A stretch of DNA of 64,000 nt, taken from positions 406,633,245 to 406,697,244 of the forward strand of contig NC_056738.1 in assembly GCF_019279795.1 (NCBI RefSeq), in the 5' to 3' direction. The notes beneath the pieces were generated by a model. It saw only the letters and a program-made list of their open reading frames with translations, ran no database searches and had not been told where the DNA came from. Position 1 is the stretch's first letter; the number at the start of each line of letters is the position of its first letter. Shown one piece after another: positions 49,325 to 59,109 of this stretch. The stretch comes from Protopterus annectens (Eukaryota; Chordata; Ceratodontiformes; Protopteridae). The translations under genes and the position numbers were made by a program.

Positions 49325-49325
<1 letters not shown>
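47461..49325. other. No gene recognised
   Basis: About 1.9 kb with no recognisable element. There is a C run at about 47526-47537 and a TA run at 47585-47598. Confidence 0.5.

Positions 49326-49403
<78 letters not shown>
49326..49403 (+). repeat. (TG)n microsatellite
   Basis: A pure TG run of about 78 bp ending in GCATGCGCACGTGCC. Confidence 0.97.
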
Positions 49404-49404
<1 letters not shown>

Positions 49405-49527
49405 ATGCGCACGTGCCATGGTGGTTGCAGTGGAAGTGTTTTGTAGGGAAATAAGAGTGCGGATGTGTGAGAGTGTATGTGTGTGTGTGGGTTCATGTAG
49501 GGCATGAGGGCATGAAAGTAGTCAGAT

Positions 49528-49528
<1 letters not shown>

Positions 49529-49605
<77 letters not shown>
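49529..49605 (+). repeat. (TG)n microsatellite
   Basis: A pure TG run of about 77 bp, 125 bp after the previous one. GGGCATGA-type words precede both (49311 and 49500), hinting at a local duplication. Confidence 0.97.
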
Positions 49606-49607
<2 letters not shown>

Positions 49608-49883
49608 AAATTATTCATCAGAAGTCAGGTGACTAACACATACATGGATGTAAAGGTTGGAAAAAAATATCTGAACTACACAGTATCTAAAATCCCATGG
49701 CTTCCAAACTAAAGTCCATTATTTCTTCCTGTAAAGAATGGGGATCTCCAACAAAATCAATTCACATCCATAACAAATGTTTTGACTTGCCTTAAAGGGT
49801 ATAATTAATGTGTAATGACTGCATGTAGTTAGGTGTATTGAAAAATGTATTTTAAATTATTGTCAATGTATATCAATTTCCCA

Positions 49884-49884
<1 letters not shown>

Positions 49885-49929
<45 letters not shown>
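49885..49929 (+). repeat. (CA)n microsatellite
   Basis: A pure CA run of about 45 bp. Confidence 0.97.
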
Positions 49930-49930
<1 letters not shown>

Positions 49931-50404
49931 AATATAGTCTGAGTTTAGCTTTTTTATATGCTGCATGTATAAAAATTCCATACAATTCAATTTTCTATTA
50001 AAATGTGTGGCTGTCACATATAATAATGTGAGCAGAGACAATGTTCATTTAAGAAAGGCACTGATAATGGGAGTTGCATGCCCTATGATGCTTGCCTTTA
50101 GTCAGTCTGCAGTAAAGTGTTGTGCTATTTTGATACATGTGTGTAATCCTTTTAACTTGACTATACCTGATAATCTGCAATCATTAATGTAGTTACAGAT
50201 ATGACACTAGGTACTTGATTATACAGTGTCAGTTGTTACTGCAGAACTTCAAAATTCTGAACCTATTTATGTGGCTGTAATTCCACTCTGTTGTGAGATA
50301 TAGATATTTATCATTCAACCCTGTTTTCAGACTCTCAGTTTATTTTGATATTTTATGGTTTGTTGTCTTCTGAGTTTTCTTCAGAAGGCTTGATGTAGTT
50401 GACT
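49930..50404. other. No gene recognised
   Basis: AT-rich spacer before the L1-like 5' piece. Confidence 0.45.
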
Positions 50405-50646
50405 TCCAAGATGGCTGTACACTGATAAACAACTTAACTTCAGCTCTCCCAGTTTGAAAACAGAAACTGAAAGCCAACAGCCAGTGATATTATTAACATG
50501 AGTAAAATTCAGTACACTGCCTGGATGCCAGCAAAGAAGAAATTAAGATAGCCTGAAAGAAAATCAACTAGAAAAAATGAAGAGAAAACACTGACTGGGA
50601 AGAATTCTGCAGCTGTTCAGAAAAAAGCAGTTCAAGATCCAGCTTT

Positions 50647-50693
<47 letters not shown>

Positions 50694-50778
50694 TTCCGAT
50701 AATTTAGAGGCAAAAATAAATCAAATGTGCTCAGAGCTAAGTAAAATAAATAAACTAAAGGAGTATCTAAATTCAATT
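50405..50778 (+). pseudogene. L1-like ORF1 start with in-frame (GA)n
   Basis: A leader (CCAAGATGGCTGTACACTG at 50410) precedes ATG at 50499 and a frame reading MSKIQYTAWMPAKKKLR, stop, PERKSTRKNEEKTLTGKNS. A (GA)n run at 50650-50689 would encode Arg-Glu repeats. DNLEAKINQMCSELSKINKL (50698-50757) looks like the start of the ORF1 coiled coil. The opening MSK...PAKKK and a following coiled coil are usual for L1-type ORF1, but no conserved RRM is reached before LINE-A interrupts at about 50779. The assignment is therefore moderate. Confidence 0.5.
50650..50689 (+). repeat. (GA)n microsatellite
   Basis: A pure GA run of about 40 bp inside the L1-like ORF1 start. Confidence 0.97.
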
Positions 50779-52512
50779 AGCATAAGGCTGGCAGATAGGT
50801 TCAGTGCTAACTTTACCCCCCTCTCACCCCCTAAAGAGCCCATCTCTATACTGGAAGAATGCAAAGTTCCTGTAATCACGGCTGCACAGGTAAAAACCAC
50901 ACTGTCCAAAGCCAAGAACACAGCATCCATGGGACCGACAACATCCCAGGCTGCGTTCTACACAAACTACAGAATGAACTGGCACCCCACCTAAGTACCA
51001 TGTTCAATCATAGCCTCACCTCAGGCTTTGTGCCTGCTGAATGGTGGACAGCGACGGTTATCCCACTCCACAAGGGGGGAGCCACCACGGACCCCGGGAA
51101 CTACCACCCCATTAGCCTGACGAGCCTGGTCTGCAAGGCCATGGAATGTATCATCATGGAACTTATAAACAAAGACATTGGTAATCTCCAAACTCTGGAC
51201 CCCACCCAGTTTGGGTTTGTAAAAGGCAGATAATGTCTCCTAAACCTGATAGATTTATTTGAGGAAGTCAACAAAGCCGTAGACAATGGTAAGGTGGTTC
51301 ACACAGCCTATCTAGATCTTGCCAAGGCTTTTGACACCATCCCCCTCTCTGGAATTATAGATAAACTCACTAATCTGGGTATAAATCCCTATGTCACAAG
51401 ATGGGTTGCCAACTGGCTCACTGACAGAACCCACACTGTGAATGTAGCAGACTCCAAATCCGACTTCAGACCAGTGACAAGTGGAGTACCACAGGGTTCA
51501 GTCCTGGATCCTCTCCTGTTTGGTATCTACTTCTCTGAAGTACAGGCTAACACAGGTCTTTGGCTAATGAAGTTCGCAGATGACTGCAAACTAGGAGCCA
51601 TAATCGAAACTCCTAATGATGTGGGCATCCTACAAAAGGGCCTCACTAAGACAGATGCCTGGTGTCAAAGCCATGGCCTCAAGCTCAATGCCAAAAAGTG
51701 CACTGTAATCCCCTTTGGTAAAAACTCTGTACCCATGAACTACAACATAGGCGGTAGTATACTTAACACTGAAAGTGTGATAAGAGACCTTGGGACACAG
51801 GTGGACAGTAGTCTCTCCTTTGATAATCACATTGCCACAGTAGTCAGGAAATCCTTCTATGTGGCACACCTCATCACAAAAGGTTCCTCATCCAGAAAAA
51901 AAGAGGTCATTGTTCCCCTCTACTCATCACTCATTAGACCCATTATAGAGTACAACGCCCCTTTTGGTATATACCTCACAAGACATCTACAACAACTGGA
52001 AAGGCTGCAGAAATACCTCACAAAGAGGATTACCGGCCTCAAACAGATGCCCTACGCAGACCGTCTCAAAAAACTCCAACTTTACTCCGTCGCATATCGC
52101 CTACTCAGAGGTGATCTCTGCCTAACATACAAAGCTATGTCAAACCCAGAGCTGTTGGACATGCTCCACTTAAAGAAATCCCAATCCTTCCAAGCTACAC
52201 GCTCTAGGGACCTAAACCTTGTCACCACAATAAACAGAACATGCTGGAGGGATAGATTCCTGTCCCAGAGACTTCCCATACTCTGGAGTAAACTACCTAT
52301 CTATATCAAACAAAGCTCCTCATTAGCACTCTTCAAGAAAAATCTTGATGATTGGATGGGAAATAGGAAATTCACGCCGGGGATCACCTCTGTGGCTCTG
52401 CTGGACAGTGGCACCGGAAAATAATTTTCTTGGGTGGCAAAAGCCAGGGTACCTTTTTGGCTGGGCTTGTATAGGCCCCAGGGCCGATAGCCTAGTACCT
52501 ACCTATGAACCT
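50779..52512 (+). mobile_element. LINE-A, RT largely open, full 3' end
   Basis: A 5'-truncated LINE-A starting at the RT linker (IRLADRFSANFTP). After a 1-base shift near 50937 it reads PLHKGGATTDPGNYHPIS (51065-51117) and TQFGFVKGR, then a TAA at 51231 where relatives have Ser. The frame 51294-52424 (376 codons) then runs to the natural end: [41 protein letters not shown] (intact FADD), LKLNAKKCTVIPFGKN, RDLGTQVDSSLSF, RTCWRDRFLSQRLPILW and LDDWMGNRKFTPGITSVALL. The 3' UTR and short CCTATGAA tail end at about 52512. This is among the least damaged RT segments here and a useful reference for the family. Confidence 0.92.
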
Positions 52513-52757
52513 ATACATGTCACTGATGATACAATTATAACAATAAGCACTCAGCACAGCAAACATCATCAAGTGTGGTTATCAGCATAACAATAGACAT
52601 ACCCAACTTTTAATAGAGAGTGTAGGAAGCGTGGACAGGCCAACCATTTCTATTAAATATGCAAATCAAAGAAAGGAAACTGTTTTGCAAGTAAATTATA
52701 CAATAACATTAAAGGCTATGCAAACTCTACTGTTACTAATTTTCTTGACTGACCCAC
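52513..52757. other. Spacer before the Penelope-like pair
   Basis: AT-rich DNA, no coding signal. It ends with the left target duplication. Confidence 0.45.
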
Positions 52758-52773
52758 ATAAAGCAGGAAATAA
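52758..52773. repeat. Target duplication, left, of the Penelope-like pair
   Basis: ATAAAGCAGGAAATAA is repeated exactly at 62652-62667. The first two bases could belong to the element, so the duplication is 14-16 bp. Confidence 0.9.
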
Positions 52774-52925
52774 AAAACAAGAACCAATACCTCACGATAA
52801 ATAAATAGAGAATAGAAGGCACCACAGTCAAAGTGTAAGTGTTGAACTCCTGTATTGCTGCCAAAATTCAAAAATGATAATTCCCAAGGTCCATGAACGT
52901 AAAAACAGGTTTATTGAAACACAAA
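52774..52925 (-). repeat. Penelope pLTR, 3' end of minus copy
   Basis: The inverted form of the terminal repeat (TTTTTACGTTCATGGACC through TTCTATTCTCTATTTAT). Unlike the plus copy's 3' end, it continues for about 30 bp more through TTATCGTGAGGTATTGGTTC, which elsewhere occurs only in the 5' leader (57532-57552). Confidence 0.88.
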
Positions 52926-52986
52926 TAAAACAACGTCGACCTAGGTTTCGTTCGTATAACGAACTTCTTCAGAACAACAAACTGTG
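52920..52986 (-). ncRNA. Candidate hammerhead ribozyme, minus copy
   Basis: Minus-strand core: CTGAAGA (52966-52972), stem II GTTCGT/ACGAAC with a 3-base loop, GAAA, and a minimal stem III (ACC, TA, GGT) ending in the GTC cleavage triplet, with the predicted cut between 52938 and 52937. It has the same sequence as the plus copy. See 62468-62534 for details. Confidence 0.65.
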
Positions 52987-52995
52987 ATATGGAAC

Positions 52996-53719
52996 TTCTT
53001 TAAATATCCACCAAACCAACAATAAATGGTACCAATTATCCAATTAATTGCACATTAGCGAGTTCTAAAAATTTTCTTAAAGAAAAACCTTGAAGAAATA
53101 CAAACGAATATTATGTATTCGCTTGATTTGAAGGCAGCAAACACCATTATATGGAGTATGTTAATACTTGTACAACTCATGTAAATGTATATATATGTAT
53201 AATATAAATAATGTATAAGAACCAATATACATACATTATGTCAATATATGTTGTGCATTAAGTAGATTTTAATATTTATAAATTTGTAAATTTAAATTTT
53301 AATTTTAATTTTGATTTTAATTTATGGGAATATAAGAATCTATCATAATAAATATGAAATAAAATAAACAATAAATATGTCAATAATAAATATATCAATA
53401 ATAAACATCAGGTTGTTAGTTTATCATAAAGTGCACAGAATAAACCGTGAAGTAAATCCGCGGGTGTGTGTTAATGTGAAAATATGTATGCAGGTTTATA
53501 TAAATATATTAAAAATGTATAAAAACTTCTCTACCTAAAGTAAATACATAAATAAATAATTATTACATGCTCACTATAAATACATCAATACTTAAATAAA
53601 TTAATCATAAGAAGATTGTGCAAAAATGCTGTCTTAAAATTCTGTATGTATTGTGTAACATTAAAAAGTGTGTCAACACGTATTGCAATGTAAGTGAAAT
53701 AGTCATTTTAATAACTGAA
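52996..53719 (-). other. Penelope 3' UTR, minus copy
   Basis: An AT-rich non-coding segment between the endonuclease stop and the ribozyme. It is an inverted match of 61730-62460, including low-complexity ATAAATAT stretches. Confidence 0.85.
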
Positions 53720-55249
53720 TTAATACCCCTTAATATTTTTCAATCTTAAGATGGGCTTAATACTAATATATTCATTAAGTCCGGGGTGTTGATGAGCATT
53801 TAAAATAATCTGCATCCGCAATTCTAAGACATCTAAATTATATTTAGTAATCTTACCCTGAGGGTCTAAAAGTTGGTGTGATACACCAAAGAATTTAAAA
53901 CAATGGTCTCCACATTGGTTTACATGTCTGGCTAATGCATTTGTTAATTTTTTATTTTTAATATCCAATAAATGCTCTTTGATCCTATCTCTTAAATGCC
54001 TACTAGTTTTACCGACATAGAATCCTTCACATTGTTGACAAACTGCAATGTAAACTACATTGGTGGTGTAACAATTAATATTTTGACTAATTCTGATGTT
54101 GTGTTTATTTACTATCACATTTGTACCAGTATTTATCACGTACTTACATGTTGAACACCTACCACATTTAAAATTACCCGGAGGTTTATGTGAAAAATTA
54201 CTAACTTTGACATTCAAACTTTCAAACAAATCTTTAAAGGATGTGTCTTTCCTGAATACAAAAGTAACTTGTCCTTTGAATATTTCTCCCATAGTCCTGT
54301 CAGCAGTTATCAAATTCCAATTTTTGTTGACAATATTCTTTATACTACAAGATGTATCATTAAATGTAGTAATGTACAATGGAATATTGTTACATATATA
54401 TTTCCTCAAGTCAAACCGTTGATCCTTTGGATCATTAGTCGGTGCTTCACCATTATTATTCAATAAGGCCTTATAAACTCCTGTACATCTCTTACCTATC
54501 ACTTCATTTGCAATATTCCTACAAAAATCTCTGGGATACCCTCTATTCAAGAACAATGAAATAATGTATTCTAATTCTTGTTTGAAGTCCGCCTCCTCAC
54601 TAACAATTCTCGCTGCCCTCACCATCTGGCCTTTAACCACGGCCTTTTTCTGGTGGTGAGGGTGCCAACTATCAAAATGTAAATAAGAATTTGAGAAGGT
54701 GGACTTCCTATATATTTTAGATACAAGCTTCTGTTTAATTTTGTCATAATTTAATTGTATGTCTAAGTAACTTATGTTATCCTGACTGATAACATATGTA
54801 AAGTTTAAAAACCACACACTACTATTAATATAATCTAAAAAAGTATTGAGTACTGCTTGCTCTCCTTTCCATATAATAATTAAGTCATCTAAAAAATGAC
54901 CGTAAAATTTAACGTTGTTAATAAAAAGATCTGAGTTAAATACGTAATTCAATTCCCAATAGGTCAAAACAAAGTTGGCAAAATTGGGTGCACACGCTGC
55001 ACCCATAGCTACTCCACTACTTTGTTTATAATGTGCCCCCTCAAAAAATATAAAATTATTTTTGAGAACAATTTCCATAAGTTTGACTATAACGTTAACT
55101 TTATTCTGATCGTATATATTAGTATAATACAATTGCTCCTCTAACCATTCTAACCCGCTGTCATGGGGTATAACAGTGAAAAGGTTGCATACATCCAATG
55201 TAATAAAAGTGTCCCCATCTTGAATTTCTATGGCCTTAATTTTGTTCAA
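53720..55249 (-). pseudogene. Penelope RT C-half fused to intact GIY-YIG endonuclease
   Basis: An open frame of 509 codons. It contains TLDVCNLFTVIPH (RT motif with the first catalytic Asp), SSGVAMGAACAPNFANF, FYGHFLDDLIIIW (the DD pair), then a CGRCSTCK zinc unit, NVVYIAVCQQCEGFYVGKTS and LRDRIKEHLLD, which are the GIY-YIG tyrosines, glycine and catalytic Arg. The terminal region runs to IKPILRLKNIKGY. The zinc unit between RT and endonuclease is typical of the class. The frame lacks its N-terminal RT half, which is in the upstream frame separated by a 1-base deletion near 55345. The plus copy has the reverse lesion pattern. Confidence 0.9.
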
Positions 55250-55341
55250 AAGGTCCCAAGAATCTTTAAGTATGTGAGAAAAATACTCAATACCTGGTTT
55301 TAAATGAAAGTCTAAAAATTGACTAATGAAATGTGTCTTGC

Positions 55342-56820
55342 TTAGTTTTCGTCCACGATAGGTCTGAATTGTAGGTTATCCAGACCTTTATGTATTTTGG
55401 GGATTCCAAAAATACCACTTATAACTGGATACTCATTCTTCAAAAATTGCCACTCTTCTTCATCTATCTCACCTTGGAATAGCATGTCGAGTAATGCATT
55501 GTCAATTCTATTATATGCTATGTATATCTCATTCCTACTAACCTGCCTATATGTGTCTCCCTCTAACATAGCATTCATATAAGACACATAATCTTCATAA
55601 TCAACTATAACTATTCCACTGCCCTTATCGGGTTTCATAATTCTAATGCTTGGGGTCGATATTATCCTGTTTAAAATGACTTCTTCCTCTACAGTTAAAT
55701 TCTTGTTACTATTACATTTTTTATTATTGTTATTGTATTTGGTAAAAGCATCCCTAAAATCATTTTCAGTTGCTTTCTCAAAGAAGGCCACCTTTTCATG
55801 CATGGGTGGATTATAAAAACTAGGCTTGGATAATTTATTTGCACCTGTCTGTCCCCTGTCCCAGGTGCTACTCTGATACAATACCTTTAAATTCAGTTTC
55901 CGAGTAAATAATTTCAAATCCAATATTGTATTAACCAAATTACCCATCCTGCATGGTACAAAACTAAAACCTTTTGAAAACAAATTGACACATTCATTAT
56001 CAAAAACTTGATTAGTATAATTATATAATTTAAAATCCCCTTTTGTATTAGTCACAATTTTGGGTTTAAAAAACAACCTGCATTCGCTGTCTTGTATTTG
56101 TTGACCTATACATTTCTCTTGTATAGCCCCATTATCCACACACACCATATCTATATTGTTATGGGTTGTAACTATATTGTTGCTGACATTCAAACTGTAA
56201 ATGTCGGCATTGTCTAATATTCCATCGTGTGAATATATAGATAAATCACATAATACATCGTCATTAACTACACTTACTCTACCAAAAACATTGTCTATAA
56301 CACCTTCATTACTATTATTATCAATTAGTTTTAAAATCATATTTTCGTCTGTTCGCTGTTGCTGTTCATGTTCATTTGAAAACAAACCAATCTCTAAATT
56401 GATGGTATCTGTGCTAGCTACTTCACTCTCATAATGCGCACAAATGTCTAAGTCAATGTTCTGTATGGTGATGGAGTCAGTATGCTGACCCGTATCAATG
56501 CATGATATTATGTCACTTTGTATATTACAACTGCCGCTGTAGTCTGGGCACATCGTATTATTGTCACTGTCCATACTAACTTGCAAGGCTTCTGGTGTGT
56601 AATTAAAGGAAAAGCCGTCTATCTCCGTAACATATGAATGAACCTTCTTCAAGTTATATGATAACATTAAAGTTACATCATCACCCCTTTGCCAGAAATT
56701 GACCGCTTGTTTGTTATTCAAGGAAAAGGTCTTATTATTAAGTGATGAGGTTGAAATATACTGCTTACCAAGTACCTCCAAATGGTGGACGCCAGCGTAC
56801 TTGCGCCCCCATGCGTTTTT
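55342..56820 (-). pseudogene. Penelope ORF, middle part with RT start
   Basis: A frame of 479 codons from a TTG at 56781 (upstream sequence NAWGRKYAGVHH is open to about 56820, so this is not a true start). The first 300 codons are acidic, Asn-rich and of unknown function. RT begins around ITKYNNNNKKC...LTVEEEVILNRI, SIRIMKPDKGSGIVIVDYED and IFGIPKIHK...LQFRPIV. Here a missing G and a TAA (about 55340) end the frame, where the plus copy reads PIVDGKRSKTHFISQF. The KPDKGSGIV and FRPIV blocks are standard for Penelope-like RTs. Confidence 0.88.
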
Positions 56821-56921
56821 GCGGTTGTTGGAAATTAACTTTCTTGTTTTGTCGTAATCCCTTTTAGGTCTTGTCCCTGTAAATTCATATTCCTCTTTGT
56901 CCTCGAATTGGCGTTGGCCCC

Positions 56922-57380
56922 TTAGCCGTTTTGATCTTCTAAGTCCTTCTCGTTCTCCCGGACTACCATATTGCGGTATCTGTCAACTTCCGACTGAAGG
57001 GAAGTGATGTCATCCAGCTCATCCATACGAGTATTACCTCCTTCCGATTTGCCATCGTTGTAACCCCGTTGTGTGGGTTTGGATTTAGGATAAACCAAAC
57101 CGGATGAATACACCTTTATGTCCCTTTTGATTTTATTTTGCTTTTTATCGTAAATAACATTGCAACTGTGTTCTACTTCTTTAATGATGTTGACATAGTT
57201 GGTATAATATTGATCGAAAAGGAGATCCTGACTAATGTAATTGTTTAAAATGTCCAATTCTGCCATCAGTGCATCAATCTTTTTGTCATTATGAGTGATC
57301 ATAATTTCCATTAGGGCTAAGCCTGTTTTGTTAAAAAGTCCATGCAAATCTTTGAGCATATCATGATCTTGTTCACTACC
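56922..57380 (-). pseudogene. Penelope ORF N-region, minus copy, 5'-deleted
   Basis: A frame from 57359 down to 56922 matches the plus copy from MLKDLHGLFNKTGLALMEIM to TRMDELDDITS. It begins immediately after the internal deletion junction at about 57385, so the first about 165 residues are missing. It ends after a short indel (CTTCCCTTCAG against CTTCCCCCCTTCAG) shifts the frame. Confidence 0.85.
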
Positions 57381-57384
57381 ATTC

Positions 57385-57442
57385 GAACCAATACCTCACG
57401 ATAAATAAATGAACGTAAAAATAAACCTGTTTTTACGTTCAT
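57385..57442. other. Head-to-head junction with central palindrome
   Basis: ATGAACGTAAAAA (57409-57421) and TTTTTACGTTCAT (57430-57442) form 13-bp perfect arms around TAAACCTG. On the minus side, the leader piece AACCAATACCTCACGATAAA (57387-57406, inverted) joins directly to coding sequence at 57386. It is also joined directly to the palindrome arm, so two segments present in the plus copy have been removed. Confidence 0.9.
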
Positions 57443-57574
57443 GGACCTTGGGAATTATCGTTTTTGAATTTTGGCAGCAATACAGGAGTTCAACACTTAC
57501 ACTTTGACTGTGGTGCCTTCTATTCTCTATTTATTTATCGTGAGGTATTGGTTCTTGGTTTTTATTGTCGTGTG
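57420..57574 (+). promoter_or_regulatory. Penelope 5' leader (pLTR plus 5' UTR), plus copy
   Basis: It starts AATAAACCTGTTTTTACG and repeats the element's own 3' end (62539-62651) before continuing through TTATCGTGAGGTATTGGTTC to the likely ATG at 57575. In this class the upstream pLTR supplies the promoter. No core promoter motif is evident to me. Confidence 0.7.
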
Positions 57575-58645
57575 ATGGAGGAAGAAGGAGATGCGGTCGA
57601 GGTGGGGGTGTTGCTCAAAGAAATGAATGAGCAGTTGAAATTGCATACTGCGTTAATTCAACAACTCATGAACAATGCCCAGGCTAATACGGAACTTACT
57701 GACAGTTTAGGTTTGCCGCACACTCAACCGACACCTGTGCCAGAGAATTCAGCATCAGGTTATCAGGTTAATAGTGGCAACAGACAGCATTGTGATAAGT
57801 TGCCACGAACGGAACAAGTAGAATCAGTTTGTGTTGATTCGTGGAAAATAAATCAATATTCATTCACTTCTAAGCACACTCCAATGAGCAGATCTAATAA
57901 TGTCATAGAGGGGAACATGAGAGAGTGGTTACGTTCCTTTGAAGTAAAATTGTTTAAACTTAAAAGAACTCAAATGGAGAATGGTTACTTACGTAAAAAT
58001 ATTGAATTGGGGTTAGTACCCAAAGGGTTAAGACTGTGGAAATATCCGAATGGTAGTGAACAAGATCCTGATATGCTCAAAGATTTGCATGGACTTTTTA
58101 ACAAAACAGGCTTAGCCCTAATGGAAATTATGATCACTCATAATGACAAAAAGATTGATGCACTGATGGCAGAATTGGACATTTTAAACAATTACATTAG
58201 TCAGGATCTCCTTTTCGATCAATATTATACCAACTATGTCAACATCATTAAAGAAGTAGAACACAGTTGCAATGTTATTTACGATAAAAAGCAAAATAAA
58301 ATCAAAAGGGACATAAAGGTGTATTCATCCGGTTTGGTTTATCCTAAATCCAAACCCACACAACGGGGTTACAACGATGGCAAATCGGAAGGAGGTAATA
58401 CTCGTATGGATGAGCTGGATGACATCACTTCCCCCCTTCAGTCGGAAGTTGACAGATACCGGCAATATGGTAGTCCGGGAGAACGAGAAGGACTTAGAAG
58501 ATCAAAACGGCTAAGGGGCCAACGCCAATTCGAGGACGAAGAGGAATATGAATTTACAGGGACAAGACCTAAAAGGGATTACGACAAAAACAAGAAAGTT
58601 AATTTCCAACAACCGCAAAAAAACGCATGGGGGGCGCGCAAGTAG
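57575..58645 (+). pseudogene. Penelope ORF N-terminal region, plus copy
   Basis: I place the start at ATG 57575 (MEEEGDAVEVGVLLKEMN), the first Met after the leader; an upstream in-frame ATG at 57464 lies inside the pLTR. The product is hydrophilic. A predicted coiled-coil stretch (LLKEMNEQLKLHTALIQQLM) is followed by a helical domain (LKDLHGLFNKTGLALMEIM to YTNYVNIIKEVEHSCNVIY) and a basic tail (LRRSKRLRGQRQ, GTRPKRDYDKNKK) likely to bind nucleic acid or localise to the nucleus. It ends at 58645 after indels in the poly-A/poly-G run, relative to the minus copy. The function of this region in Penelope-like elements is not established. Confidence 0.8.
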
Positions 58646-59109
58646 CCGCTGGCGTCCACCATTTGGAGGTACTTGGTAAGCAGTATATTTCAACCTCATC
58701 ACTTAATAATAAGACCTTTTCCTTGAATAACAAACAAGCGGTCAATTTCTGGCAAAGGGGTGATGATGTAACTTTAATGTTATCATATAACTTGAAGAAG
58801 GTTCATTCATATGTTACGGAGATAGACGGCTTTTCCTTTAATTACACACCAGAAGCCTTGCAAGTTAGTATGGACAGTGACAATAATACGATGTGCCCAG
58901 ACTACAGCGGCAGTTGTAATATACAAAGTGACATAATATCATGCATTGATACGGGTCAGCGTATACATACTGACTCCATCACCATACAGAACATTGACTT
59001 AGACATTTGTGCACATTATGAGAGTGAAGTAGCTAGCACAGATACCATCAATTTAGAGATTGGTTTGTTTTCAAACGAACATGAACAGCAACAGTGAACA
59101 GACGAAAAT
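58627..59109 (+). pseudogene. Penelope ORF, linker part, plus copy
   Basis: This frame is the continuation of the N-region after the indel cluster at 58617-58650: HHLEVLGKQYISTSSLNNKT to FSNEHEQQQ. It ends at a TGA (59095) where the minus copy has CGA, a typical CpG-to-TpG change. One extra codon pair (QRIHTD against QHTD) distinguishes it from the minus copy. No known domain. Confidence 0.85.

Noticed and set aside
57464..57574. ATG at 57464 as the start of the Penelope protein
   Set aside because: It lies inside the pLTR repeat also found at the 3' end. The Met at 57575 directly begins the acidic and coiled-coil region and is the more plausible start.
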